Part shown: positions 53,031 through 62,819 of the stretch, piece by piece | Layout of the letters: each line of letters opens with the position of its first letter | How positions within the stretch are numbered: position 1 is the first letter of the stretch | NCBI GenBank assembly: GCA_947034885.2 | Contig: OX344755.2 | Coordinates: 28,279,052 to 28,343,051 of the forward strand | Direction of reading: 5' to 3' | From: Thuidium tamariscinum | Taxonomy: Eukaryota > Streptophyta > Bryopsida > Hypnales > Thuidiaceae | Length of the DNA stretch: 64,000 bases | Program-made: the position numbers and the translations under genes | The notes under the pieces: generated by a model | What the model was told of the DNA's origin: nothing | What the model saw: the letters and a program-made list of their open reading frames with translations, nothing else | Databases searched by the model: none

Positions 53031-53360
53031 CAGGGCTGTGCGGACGTCCGGGCGTCCAGCGTCCAACGTCCAGCACCCGCGGACGTCCTGTGACATTTGA
53101 ATTTCCGAATTTAGTGCGCTCGGTAAAATACAGAGGCGGACGGCCGCCCCGGCAGCCGGCGTCGGAGGTCTCGTCCGACCGCCCGTCCGCCCCGACCGCC
53201 GACGTCGGAGGTCCCTTCCAACCTCCCGTCCGCCCCGACCGCGGCGTCGGAGGTCCCGTCCGACCACGCATCCGCCCCGACCGCCGGTGTTGGAGGTCCC
53301 GTCCGCTGCGCCCGTCTCAGCGTCCGCCCCGATCCCGACCGCGTCCGCCACGCGTCCGTG
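53031..53360. mobile_element. GC-rich island with CGGACG/GTCCGCC motifs, possibly a decayed hAT-like element
   Basis: The block is sharply GC-rich in AT-rich surroundings. It begins CAGGGCTGTGCGGACG, which resembles hAT termini (CAGGG), and its far end reads, reversed, TAGAATCACGGACGCG. Internally GTCCGCCCCGACCGC..GTCGGAGGTC repeats about every 54 bp. No convincing 8-bp target duplication is visible (ATCAAAAC versus ACTTTCAA), so the transposon call is tentative; the compositional island is certain. Confidence 0.4.
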
Positions 53361-54572
53361 ATTCTAACTTTCAATATAGCCATTTTGGTATTTAACTTAA
53401 AATAAGAAAATGAAGCTTGAAAACTTTTCTTTTTATTTGAACTTAAAATTTTGAAAAATTCCAAGAATTGAAAAATTTATTGCAATTGCAAGTTCTATGT
53501 GTTGAAATCCGTCAAACACAATACATTGTCTTTTTCATTCATATTTATTCGTTTTAAGATCAATCCTTAATTTCAATTGCAATATTCAGTTTTCCATTTA
53601 ACATTCATTAATGGTGAAAATTTCAAACTATTCCAATATATAGTATAATTGATATAATTTTCTTAACTTTTTACTTTAAAATTATTACAATAATATGTAG
53701 TTTTCATCAAGCAATTTGTAGAAAAATAGAATATGTAGAAAGTAGAATTTTACAATAGAATTTCTCTTGATAATGTATAAAATCAAAAATTTAATTTTCT
53801 TTAATAGCCAAATTTGACTTTGAGGTCTTTGTTATTGTAGTTTTTGGTTCAAAATTTTTTAAAGGCAAATTGAAAATTATATATAGTGATCTCCATTTAT
53901 ACTTGTACCTTTGGAAGAAATTGAAAGTATTTCGGATTTTTTCTGCTAGTTTTCCTATATTTATTTTTAATTTTTGTAAAAAAATGATAACGATTAGAAT
54001 TTTTCTCAAAATCAATTGCTCCCATTTTTGGTTCAATTGATAATCAACTATTGTTTCAATCAAATTTTTGTTTCAATTGATTTGGTTATTTTTGTTTCAA
54101 TTAAAAATCGGCACAAAATCAATTGAAACCAAAATTAAATTTTATATCGATAAAATTCATAGTTTCTATTCCATTTGGTCAAATATCATCCTTAAGCTAA
54201 AATAAGCATATCTTATTTTGTTCAAACATCAATCTTATATTTTTATTACTTGAAACTATGAATTTTATATCACTATGAGGAAATTCAAATGATTTTGAGC
54301 GAAATTTTAGTCATCTTTTTAGTTGCAAATATTAATTGGTGGGGAAATTCACAATAAATTTTTGGAACAATGTACCTTATTACTTGAACAAGTTAACAAA
54401 AAGATCAACAAGTTGGTTTTCTTAAAAAAAATTTAATCATGAAGATTTTGATTTTTGACATTCCTTTCGGGACAAGGTTTTAGTATTTTGAAGTGCATTT
54501 CGGGCACCAGTCCTTTTGGGGTTAATGGCATTTTCGAATTTTGAATCATGATCTGTCCATGTCATGATTTTA
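53361..54572. other. AT-rich intergenic DNA
   Basis: No gene seen. It contains several TTTCAATTGA-type motifs near 54.0-54.1 kb and an inverted repeat of about 18 bp around ATTCATAGTTTC (54,150 and 54,250). The 90-aa minus ORF at 53,791-54,063 is low-complexity Lys/Ile/Asn sequence and is not supported. Confidence 0.6.
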
Positions 54573-55503
54573 TTTAACCCCTAAATGCCCAAAGTCCCCT
54601 CGGGGGACACTTGGGATTTCGGGCAGGCTCGTTTGACCTGAAATTTTGACATAATTTTTTGAAACTTTTTTTGAAGATAGAAAATCACATCAGCTTTCTA
54701 AAAATATAATTTTTTTTTCAATCGGTGCTCGGGAGCAGAAGTTTTGCCATCTTAAGTCAAAAAAGCAGTTCGGCGGGCAGAAAAAAAAAACACAAAAAAA
54801 TGATTTTTTTTTTTTTTCAATTCTTTTTTCTGAAAGATTATGTTTTTGTCTACATTTGAAGCTCTGATTCATCCTATTTGGATTAATAATGAAAAAGTTA
54901 TGGACAATCTTGTTTTTCGGGCAATTTAAGGATCTTCTTCAAAAAACAACTTATAGAATTCATTTTTGAATGCAATTTTCAATTTTTTTCAATTTTTTTT
55001 TTTGAAAAGGTTAAGTTTGTTTTCAAGAAAAATCCCACCGTTGGGATTATGATTTTTTAATTCCATGTAAAGGCTATTAACAATTTAGTATTTTGTTCAA
55101 CTTTGGACCTACTTCTACTTAACAATTTTTTTATATGTGAAAATGAAGTTTTGACATTCTGAAATTTTTCCCACAACTCTCAACTCAAATGTTCAAGATA
55201 AAAAATTTTAACCTTATGGTGTGTAGTGCAAAGAAAATCCACAAATGGCCATCAAAGTCACCTGAAATTGCAGGCCGCAGTTGAAAAAAACTTTCTTTTT
55301 CAACTTCAAATGCTAATATCTTCCAATCCGTACGGTCAAACTTCATGAAATTTTTACCACATGATTTGAGACAAGTGAATTACAAGATCCTATGGTTAGA
55401 TTCTAAGGAAAAAGTTTTTTAGGTTTCTTGAGTGGTTGCAGCAGAAATGGCAGTTTTCAGTGGTTTCAGAGCCAGAAAATGCCTTGGGAACTTAGGGGTT
55501 AAA
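54573..55503. mobile_element. About 0.93-kb TIR element / dispersed repeat, copy 1
   Basis: The left end TTTAACCCCTAAATGCCCAA and the reverse complement of the right end, TTTAACCCCTAAGTTCCCAA, match at 17 of 20 bases, forming terminal inverted repeats. TA or TTA flanks are compatible with a Stowaway- or Harbinger-like target site but cannot be fixed. Internal text (CACTTGGGATTTCGGGC, ATCAAAGTCACCTGA, TACAAGATCCTA, GCAGCAGAAATGGCAG) recurs in order at 62.82-63.50 kb. There is no transposase ORF. Confidence 0.55.
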
Positions 55504-55996
55504 ATTGCCATAAATTTCTCAGAGCTCCGCAAAAAGAATTTTGTCATTTCAATTTCATTTGTGAAACGTTTGTACACCTCTGAAAAATATAAAACTCTCT
55601 TGAAGTTCACCCTAACATACTCAGATTGCAAGTGAGGACGCTAATAGGTGCTTCTACCTTACTTACTACTTAGACCTTATACATCATGCAAATTGTTACA
55701 CAACCTTATCAAGTATCTATGTGCACAACAACATCTACCAACAATAAATACTATTGATCTCATTCCCCCCCCCATGAATACGTTTGCCTATCAAGTATCA
55801 AAGATCATAAACATTAATAGCTGAAATTTTCAAATGCTTTCAGTAATTCAAAAAATATAATAGATTTCATTTGGGTTGCCATACATTGGTGCTCCGTATA
55901 TATACTACGTATTATATATGCCGCACGTGTACATTCTCTCTATAACATAGACTACATATCATTCTATACTTACGTATGCTACTATACTATGCCGAT
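55504..55996. other. Intergenic, 3' flank of the kinase-like gene
   Basis: AT-rich with no supported gene. Two antisense ORFs of about 70 aa straddling 55,420-55,635 are shadows of repeat DNA. Confidence 0.5.
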
Positions 55997-56729
55997 CTAT
56001 TCATACGAACGCCGAAAGTGTTCATTGGGAATAGGCCAGTTGAAAGTACTGGTCCAACGATTGATGATGCGTGCCAAACCGCCTGCATTCTCCGGGCCGT
56101 CTTTGCAAGGGCGCTCCAAGTATGCACGAAATGAAATTGCCAAGGCTTGGTGATCAAATTTGCTCATGCTTGGCGTTTCCATGTTCAACTTGTGGTACTC
56201 CTCAGACATGCAATCCCTGTTAATTGCCATGGCTATTTTGCACACTGCGTACTCCTCCGTTGCAATGGATAAACTTGGAATTACTTGCACATTTTTGTCT
56301 TTTTCGTGCAAATATGCAATCTTCGGGGTCACCCACCAACGGTTTTGCAAAGCAGCATCCATCTCTTCTTTGGATGTGAACACGTACAATGACTTCGGTG
56401 GTTCTGTAACGTACGAAGTCATGCCCCAATCGCACACTCCAATGTACACGCGCGACTCGTCCGCGGGGAAGTGCAACATAATGTTGTCCAGTGAGATATC
56501 ATTGTGCAAATATCCTGCATCGTGCACCGCATGCATGATATGCAACAACGCCCATGCTAGCTCCGTACGTTTCTTCCGAAATCGTGCAAGATGATCCGCG
56601 GCAATGACATCCGCATCCGTTGGCGAGCTATATTGCAAGTGCATACGTATGTTGTCTGGATAAGTTCTATCCAAATGCATCATCTTCCGCAAGGTCCCGC
56701 CATTCCACCAATATGCATATCCTTCATTC

Positions 56730-56737
56730 CTCCTTGC
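56730..56737. other. hAT target-site duplication, left copy
   Basis: CTCCTTGC, identical to the copy at 57,579-57,586. One copy belongs to the kinase-like coding sequence (antisense GCAAGGAG, in frame). Confidence 0.92.
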
Positions 56738-56859
56738 CAGGGTTGTCTATCCCGACGTGACGTGGGCTTTTCCCGTCCGGATGTCATGACGCGTCAGTCG
56801 TGACGAGTTAGGACGCGTCAGAGGCCGTCCCGAATGCTGACGGCGTCGTTGACGGCCTG

Positions 56860-57203
56860 GATGAAGTCCGTCGACCGTCGAGGAGGCCGTCCACCGTCGA
56901 CAGGGCCGTCCACGAGGCCGTCGACTGTTAACAGGGCCGTCGAGGAGGCCGTCCACCGTTGACAGGGCCGTCCACGAGGCCGTCGACCGTTAATAAGGCC
57001 GTCGAGGAGGCTGTCGACCGTTGACAGGGCCGTCGAGGAGGTCGTCGACCGTCGACAGGGCCGTCGAGGAGGCCATCCACCGTCGACAGGGCCGTCCACG
57101 AGGCCGTCGACCGTTAACAGGGCCGTCGAGGAGGTCGTCGACCGTCGACAGGGCCGTCGAGGAGGCCGTCCACCGTAGACAAGGCCGTCCACGAGGCCGT
57201 CGA
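56860..57203. repeat. 30-bp minisatellite inside the hAT element
   Basis: Units of about 30 bp built from GGCCGTCGACCGTCGACA and GGGCCGTCGAGGAGGCC-like text recur about 11 times, with SalI-like GTCGAC in most. The same motif appears inverted at 57,411-57,465 (GTCGACGGTGGACGGCCTCG), so the element is partly a fold-back. ORFs here are repeat artefacts. Confidence 0.8.
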
Positions 57204-57396
57204 CCGATTAGGGCTGGCCGGCTGCAAACTTCAGAGCCTTGTAACTTTTGCAAAAAGTCTTCAAATTGGGCAAATGAGATGTTTTACGGCATCTACAGTT
57301 TCTGTAGATGCCGAAAAACATCTCATTTGCCAGATTTGAAAACTTTTTGCAAAAGTTACAAGGCTCTGAAGTTTACAGCCGGCTAGCCCTAATCGG
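57204..57396. repeat. Near-perfect inverted repeat with 95-nt arms and a 3-nt loop
   Basis: Left arm 57,204-57,298 (CCGATTAGGGCT..CATCTACAG) and right arm 57,302-57,396 (CTGTAGATG..AGCCCTAATCGG) pair over 95 positions with 6 mismatches by my count, around TTT. Such a hairpin is long enough to be a Dicer-like substrate if transcribed. It may also be a nested fold-back element. Confidence 0.92.
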
Positions 57397-57578
57397 TTCG
57401 ATTCTATCCTGGACGGTCCGGTCGACGGTGGACGGCCTCGTCGACGGCCCTGTCGACGATTTTTCATCCTCTGTCGCGGATTCTGTCGTGAATTTCATCC
57501 TGACGGACGCTCGGCTCCCCGTCACGTCAGCGGACGGACATCCTGACGGACGGACGTGACGCGACGGAAGCAACCCTA

Positions 57579-57586
57579 CTCCTTGC
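57579..57586. other. hAT target-site duplication, right copy
   Basis: CTCCTTGC immediately after the transposon end; identical to the left copy. Confidence 0.92.
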
Positions 57587-58499
57587 ATGAACTGCATGAA
57601 ACCGTATCACTCCGGGATGGCCAATCCGCACCGCCATGGACTCGTTTTGGTGTTCTGCCTTCGCAAGATGAGGTAGCGTCTGCTGTACATTAGATAGCTT
57701 TGCTGCAAACTCCCAATACTCAGGTATTTCACGGCATCCCCGAATTTGCACCCTCCGAATTGTTGCGTACCCGCCTTTGGTCACGACATCATCACAATTA
57801 ATCACGGTCGCCGTGTCTGGAAGTGCTATTAGATGCTTCCTGCCTTCCGTCAATTCAACCATTCCATCATTGGTTTTCCACCAACCCATAGATCCTCGTC
57901 TGTTCCTAGTAGACGCAAATGGAGCACATCGGCCGACAAACAATTCAGCCCTTAGAATGACTTGCTGAAATGCAGCATCATGTTCACGGTGATGCTTCCC
58001 ATACTTCGTTAAGATGTCCTTCGCATTCCACAATGCGTCATGCACCTTATTTTTCAAAAACGGCTCAAAGCCAATCTTATCCATCTCACTGTGCCATTGT
58101 GGAACAGAAACCGCATCCATAAGCCGCCGCCACATGTCGTCCTTGAATTTTTTAGGACAGTCCTCATTGTAGCGAACATACTTCATCTGCAAGGACATCG
58201 TGCTCTCCGATTCGTAGAAGTCCACGATCACTTTAATCAGCATATTATTCAATGCTTCAGAGGGCTTGTTTGCTTTTACCTCCTCTTTAGATGGACCTGC
58301 CACCTCCTCCAGTTTCCTTTTACCCGCCTTCTTTGTTCGTCCCATCATGATAAAAATCACGTCAAAACTTCGAAAAAAAGCAACAAGGGGTCCCCAATAA
58401 TGTCACCCTTGCTTTCCCTAGGAGGGGAACCAATGGAGACTTAAGAACTTAAGCCACCAAGCTTTCCACTCCACGCTTGCAAAATGCAAGGGAGAAAAC

Positions 58500-58775
58500 A
58501 AGAGTGAGGGCGGACGGCCCCGACCGCCCCTCTTATACCCTAGCGGACGCGCGGACGACCCGAGGAGGCGCTGTCCGCCGTCCGATCGATCGGACGGACG
58601 CACGATCGGACGGCACGCACGCGTCCGCGCCATCGGGCGGACACGCGATCGGACAGCCGCGGACGGGCGGACGGATATGCGTCCGCCTCGTCGGACGGCA
58701 TCAGTCCGTCCGCCCGTCCGCGGCCGTCCGATGAATCCGACGGACGACCATGATCGGGTGGGCGCCGTTCGCCTA
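58500..58775. repeat. GC-rich CGGACGG island 5' of the kinase-like gene
   Basis: Begins GGGCGGACGGCCCCGACC about 150 bp upstream of the minus-strand ATG. It holds many copies of CGGACGG/CCGTCCG in both orientations, often next to GATCGATC or ATCGG. No TIR or target duplication is evident. It shares its motif with islands at 53.03 and 61.3 kb. Overlapping ORFs are artefacts. A promoter-associated role or a transposon relic are both possible. Confidence 0.65.
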
Positions 58776-58779
58776 ATCC

Positions 58780-59230
58780 AACGGTCTACTTTGTAGAAGG
58801 CCTTCATTTGAAATTTCACGTGAAGAGGGGCCAAACAAATATGGAGAGGTTGAAATTTCTTAGAACATTTCTGTTCTTTGACAAATTTCCATTTGGAAAT
58901 TGAAATTGCCTATTTTTTGTGAGATTCCAAAAAATAGGATACATTGCAATATTTGGAGTTTTTTGCTGAGTGCCCTATTCATTTCAAATTTCACGTGAAA
59001 AGGGGCCAAAAAAAATATGGAAAGGTTGGAATGTCATAGAACATTTGTGTTCTATGACTAATTTCCATTCCACATTTGAAATTCTCTAGTTTTGATTTTA
59101 TTTAAAAAAATACGCCACGTAGCCATTTCTGGGTCTACTTTGTAAATGGCCTATTCATTTCAAATTTCACGTGAAAAGGGGCCAAAAAAAATATGGAGAG
59201 GTTGGAATGTCATAGAACCATTGGAGAAAT
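58780..59230. repeat. About 2.6 copies of a 176-bp tandem repeat
   Basis: AAATTTCACGTGAA..GGGGCCAAA..ATATGGA followed by TAGAAC recurs at 58,811, 58,986 and 59,162 (spacings 175 and 176). Copies two and three contain the 12-bp palindrome TTTCACGTGAAA with a CACGTG G-box core. Copy two has a second dyad TAGAACA-TTTG-TGTTCTA. Confidence 0.85.
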
Positions 59231-59248
59231 TGGAATGCCATTGAATTT

Positions 59249-59413
59249 TGACTACGGATGAGAAATTAGGGCCTCTCTTATTTTATTCTTATAAAAATTC
59301 TAAATGTACATGCTAGAGATCACATAGGGAAAAAAAACACGTGAAAGTTTCATTCCACCTCTTTGGACTACGGATGAGGAATTAGGGCCTCTCTTATTTT
59401 ATTCTCATAAACT
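59249..59413. repeat. Pair of about 46-bp direct repeats
   Basis: GACTACGGATGAGAAATTAG and its continuation GGGCCTCTCTTATTTTATTC occur near 59,249 and, with two changes, near 59,367. Spacing is about 118 bp. No coding content. Confidence 0.7.
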
Positions 59414-59941
59414 TAAATAAACTAACATGTAAGTCTTCTATTTCTTTTAACCCCCAAATGACCAAGTATTGCCTTGACAATTTTTACAATTTTCAAAATG
59501 GGTCATCAAAATATATTAGTTTCAAAGGCATAACAAGCATAACCCCAATCAAGTTTTTAGCTTATTAAATTCTACTTCACAATTCTAAGTTGTTAAAACT
59601 ATGTTTCAAATATATGTTCGAGACTTCGAGGAGGCATTGTAACCGGAATACTAGAAAAGAGGGGAAAACATTCTGATGCAATATTCATATTTAAATTATA
59701 ACAATAGCTACACATTGGTTAATTTTAATACTACAGGTCAAAGGTTCCATCCATAGATCCAATATTGTACTCACGCGTTTCAAAAATTTGTATTTTTATA
59801 AATACTTATAGGTTCGTGAGTACCCCTCACCAACATTACAATACCATGCTTGCCACCACCTACAGTACATGGCAGTGGATTACAATCATTACACCGTAGT
59901 GCGGACTAGCCACTACAAGAGTGTAGTCTTTTTGTTGTACT
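59414..59941. other. AT-rich intergenic DNA, 3' flank of the next gene
   Basis: No gene seen. TTTTAACCCCCAAATGACCA near 59,448 resembles the terminal repeat of the 54,573-55,503 element and may be a decayed end of the same family. Confidence 0.45.
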
Positions 59942-61021
59942 TCACTCAGAATCTGAGTCGGTATCATCTCTCTGACTATGGCCTACAGAACTAGATCCAT
60001 ACACCCCCATATATGGTCCTCCACCGTACACGTCTCCTGCTCCGCTTCCCGCTCCTCCTTGTCCATAGTTCCCGTAATGAGGCCCTCCGAAGGTTGGAGG
60101 AGGAACTGAATCTCCATAGTAGGAGCCTCCTTCATTTGAACGGCCATGGTAAGACCCTCCATGATGCCCATAATTTCCATATGAACCACCTCCACTAGAC
60201 CTCGAATGGTATTGGGAGCCTTCTTGGGTAGAAGGAACATTGTGCGCGGTTCTGTGGCTTCCTCCTATGATTTGAGAACCACTCTGCCCACCTCGTGGGT
60301 CATGTGTACCACGTTCACGTCCATAGTACCCATCGTAACCATATTGTGGACCACGATCTTCTATGCTTCTCCGCATTGCCTCACGCATTTCATGCTCGTA
60401 TTGAATGTCCTCTCGAGCTTCTCTACGTTCATGCCTCTCTCCACCGGCCACGGGTGCAGTAGCCTCTTCAACATCATCATCATCATCATCATCTGGGACG
60501 GGCTCGTCTGCATCCGGCATCACTGTTGCAGGAAATCCAAATTGCCCTCGATTGGACCATTCAGGCATGCAATCGCTTGCATTAGTCCAGCTCGTATAAA
60601 TGACTGCTTCGTTGCGATTGAGAGTCGCCACATCTTTTCCATATATTGTGCGCCAATCAACATCTTTGTGAAGTACAATCTCTGCCTAGACCATGGCCAT
60701 GTTCGTATAATTCATGACATTTGGTTTGGAGTCACGTATACCAGCATTACGCGTCACTTCATCGTATCGGTGAACAAAGTGCCTACTGAGACACGTGGAT
60801 GTTTGCCCTTCCCAACGGCGAACTTGTTGCGCTGCACGGTCCGATGCCCACAATTTGGCAATGTGCGTCATTTTCACGTACTTCTTGCACGTAGTGGCGG
60901 TCCAAACTTTCTTTGGTTCACTCTCCCATCCGGGTTCACCAACACACATTGGATCATTCCAATCATCCCAATTTATGCTTTGGGATTTCCCCTTGTTTCT
61001 CTTGTTTTCATCACGAGGCAT
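59942..61021 (-). pseudogene. Unrecognised gene with one in-frame stop and a Gly/Tyr/Ser-rich tail
   Basis: One frame runs from ATG at 61,021 (good ACCACCATG context) to the stop at 59,942, broken only by TAG at 60,686-60,688. The text on both sides is protein-like and continuous: NYTNMAMV before it, AEIVLHKDVDWRTIYGKDVA after it. A single CAG-to-TAG change would explain it. The first 111 residues are Trp-rich (INWDDWND, GEPGWESEPKKVW). After the stop come a poly-Asp run from a GAT microsatellite, a charged helical stretch (REDIQYEHEMREAMRRSIED), then about 110 residues rich in Gly, Tyr, Ser and His (GGSYGNYGHHGGSYHGRS), ending DDTDSDSE. Such tails occur in RNA-binding and condensate-forming proteins, but no RNA-binding domain is seen. 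A transposon origin is possible. Readthrough, a polymorphism or a sequencing error could also explain the stop. Confidence 0.55.
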
Positions 61022-61199
61022 GGTGGTGTTGACTAAAATGAGAGCAACTGATGACTTCGTTCACACTAATTCCAGCAATAAGAAATCAAAATGCTTCAAA
61101 GTTCCAATGCGATGCAGTTTAGATGAAGTTGTAGTCCCTCAGAGCCTGATCATTACTTCAACTAAAGTTCGTGAAGCATTTTAGTGATGATTAATGAAG

Positions 61200-61295
61200 C
61201 ACAACCGTTTGCACACAACGTCGGAAGGGGCGCACAGAGCCCAGATTAAAATCAGGCACTGGATCGTCCACTCCGGAGGGAAACAAACGGTTGTG
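61200..61295. repeat. 12-bp perfect inverted repeat, 72-nt spacer
   Basis: CACAACCGTTTG (61,200-61,211) and CAAACGGTTGTG (61,284-61,295) are exact reverse complements. The spacer is unremarkable. The pair abuts the left side of the GC-rich island and could mark a small element or a hairpin upstream of the gene at 61,021. Confidence 0.6.
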
Positions 61296-61304
61296 GCAAA
61301 ATGA

Positions 61305-61735
61305 GCCGTCCGCCCCGCTTCTTATGTTGAGCCGTCCGCCCCCCATCGAGGCGGACGGCCAGATGGTCATCCGACGGCCGAGAGGCGGACGGCACAATCC
61401 AGCGGACCGAAATCGGCGTCCGCTGGATCGCACGGACATCGGGCGGACTCACCGAGGGACGGACGACGCGGACGGCGCCCGTCGGGGGCGGACGCAGGAC
61501 GGACGAACCGACGGGCGGACAGGTGGACGGGGGCACCGACGGGCGGACGGCGGCACCGACTAGTGGACGGGGCACCGACGGACGGACAAGGCACCGAGGG
61601 GCGGACGGCGGCACCGACTAGTGGACGGGGCACCGACGGACGGACAAGGCACCGAGGGGCGGACGGGGGCAAAGAGGGGCGGACGGCGGCACCGACGGAA
61701 GAGCGGACGAAGGGGCGGGGGGTTTGAAACCCTCA
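61305..61735. repeat. GC-rich CGGACGG minisatellite island
   Basis: The block is built of GGCGGACGG and GGCACCGAC modules. A 58-bp unit containing GACTAGTGGACGGGGCACC is repeated at about 61,556 and 61,614. It ends at a GGGTTT-G-AAACCC dyad near 61,720. It lies roughly 280-700 bp 5' of the gene starting at 61,021. ORFs on both strands are repeat artefacts. Confidence 0.75.
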
Positions 61736-61766
61736 AAGACCTAAGGTAGAAGGGGCAGGGAGAACT

Positions 61767-61975
61767 GACCCCCTCGCTCGGCCACTTGGGTAAAACGCTG
61801 TAATTTTTTATTTTTCACACAAATTTCTTTTTGCAAATTTTGAATTCATATTTGCGATCAAAGACCGCAAATTAGCTAGGGGTGCTGAAAGTAGGGGTGA
61901 TCACGGCCCAAACTAGGGGACTTTTTATTTTGATTGCACCTCTGGTAAAACATGGTAAGGCCGAGCGAGGGGGCC
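61767..61975. mobile_element. About 209-bp MITE-like element
   Basis: The left end TGACCCCCTCGCTCGGCC and the reversed right end TGGCCCCCTCGCTCGGCC match at 17 of 18 bases. Weaker pairing of GGGTAAAAC with GTTTTACC continues inside. The interior is AT-rich without ORFs. No clear target duplication was found. Confidence 0.6.
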
Positions 61976-62819
61976 AATCCACCCAAATCGGTAGAAGCAC
62001 CCAGTACAGCCGAAGTTAGTTAGTTAGCAGTTTCAGCATAGTTGGAGGCACCTTTTCCTATAAAGAATATTTTTGTAATATTGGCAACTGAAAATCATGA
62101 ATTTTTTTAAAAAAAATTAGAATTTTTGGACGAGGCATCTAATTTCTGTGAATTTTCAAAGTAGGACTTAGTAGAGCACCTAAATCAGCACTCCTAGTAA
62201 ATGTGCCTAGATTCTCACACCAAAATCTAAAATAATCATAACCCACCAAGCACAACTAAAGTTTCAAGGTACTAGTGGGGACACTTTGTAAGAAACTCTA
62301 AGGTCAAACTATGGATACACTGAAAATAATGGGTGCTTCTACCTAACATCGATACTTGAATTCTTGAAATTCATTGAGTAAGCAGTTTACACTAGTTTAG
62401 GTTCTGAAACCAGCCAAGTTGATGTTAAATCTTCTCGAAAATCAGAAATAAATGCTAGATTCTCTTTGCAATTTGCATGCATTTTGGGGAATTTGAACAC
62501 TTCATGGAATAACTATGACTTTAGGTTTCAACGTTCAAATTATATGTATCCAAAATTCACCTTAGGACCTGATAGAGAGGAATGATTTATATTACCATAG
62601 TACGTTTTCAATTTCAACAAAAATTAAATTCTTTTGGAAGAATTTGTAATTCTGGGAAATTATAATGATACTAGTCTTAAATATTGGAAATTGTCAATAT
62701 CATTTGTTGAAATTCAGGTGATTCAAATTGTTCCAAACATAGTAACACACCTTCTATGACAATTGACAAAGGAATATTCAAATTTAATGAAATTCCAATT
62801 GAAAGTTGGAATCCTAAAG
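61976..62819. other. AT-rich intergenic DNA
   Basis: No gene or clear repeat structure seen. GTGCTTCTACCTAAC near 62,332 resembles text at 55,648 and may be outer sequence of the dispersed repeat. Confidence 0.5.

Larger units (their letters stand above)
56738..57578. mobile_element. Non-autonomous hAT transposon, 841 bp
   Basis: The ends are CAGGGTTG (56,738) and, reversed, TAGGGTTG (57,578), the C/T-AGGG asymmetry known from hAT elements such as Ac. Beyond these the ends share blocks such as CGTCCGGATGTC and CGTCAGGATGTC. It is flanked by identical 8-bp target duplications CTCCTTGC, the hAT length. No transposase is encoded; the interior is a 30-bp minisatellite plus a large hairpin. Identical duplications and an otherwise intact host ORF indicate a recent insertion. 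Confidence 0.92.
55997..58348 (-). pseudogene. Protein-kinase-like gene split by a hAT insertion
   Basis: The 5' part runs from ATG at 58,348 to 57,579 and the 3' part from 56,729 to the stop at 55,997. Joining them without the 841-bp element and one 8-bp duplication gives exactly 501 codons (500 aa plus stop). About 190 N-terminal residues are unrecognised, with basic KKAGKRK at the start. Kinase features then follow in order: a glycine-loop-like KGGYATIRRV (about 191-200), FAAKL with the ATP-site Lys near 217, an alpha-C Glu near 236, HPGVIRF, a catalytic loop YLHNDISLDNIML (HRD present as HND, Asp near 334, Asn near 339), and a DWG in place of DFG (357-359). Asp and Lys are retained, so activity before insertion is plausible. 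The DIS..NI loop resembles fungal FunK1-type and other atypical kinases, an uncertain comparison. As read here the frame enters the transposon and terminates, unless the element is spliced out. Confidence 0.8.

Noticed and set aside
53005..53464. Arg/Gly/Pro-rich ORFs
   Set aside because: Translation of the GC-rich island in several frames; composition is that of the repeat.
56747..57559. TVDGLVDGPVDGG-type repetitive ORFs
   Set aside because: Produced by the 30-bp minisatellite of the hAT element; open in many frames because stops are rare in it.
60013..61184. Plus-strand ORFs including a 276-aa frame
   Set aside because: Antisense to the minus-strand gene with poly-Asp and GYS-rich tail, whose composition is the more protein-like; the plus frame is Cys/His/Ile-rich in an antisense-like way.
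61191..61672. Pro/Arg/Ser-rich ORFs near the right GC island
   Set aside because: Artefacts of CGGACGG repeats on both strands.
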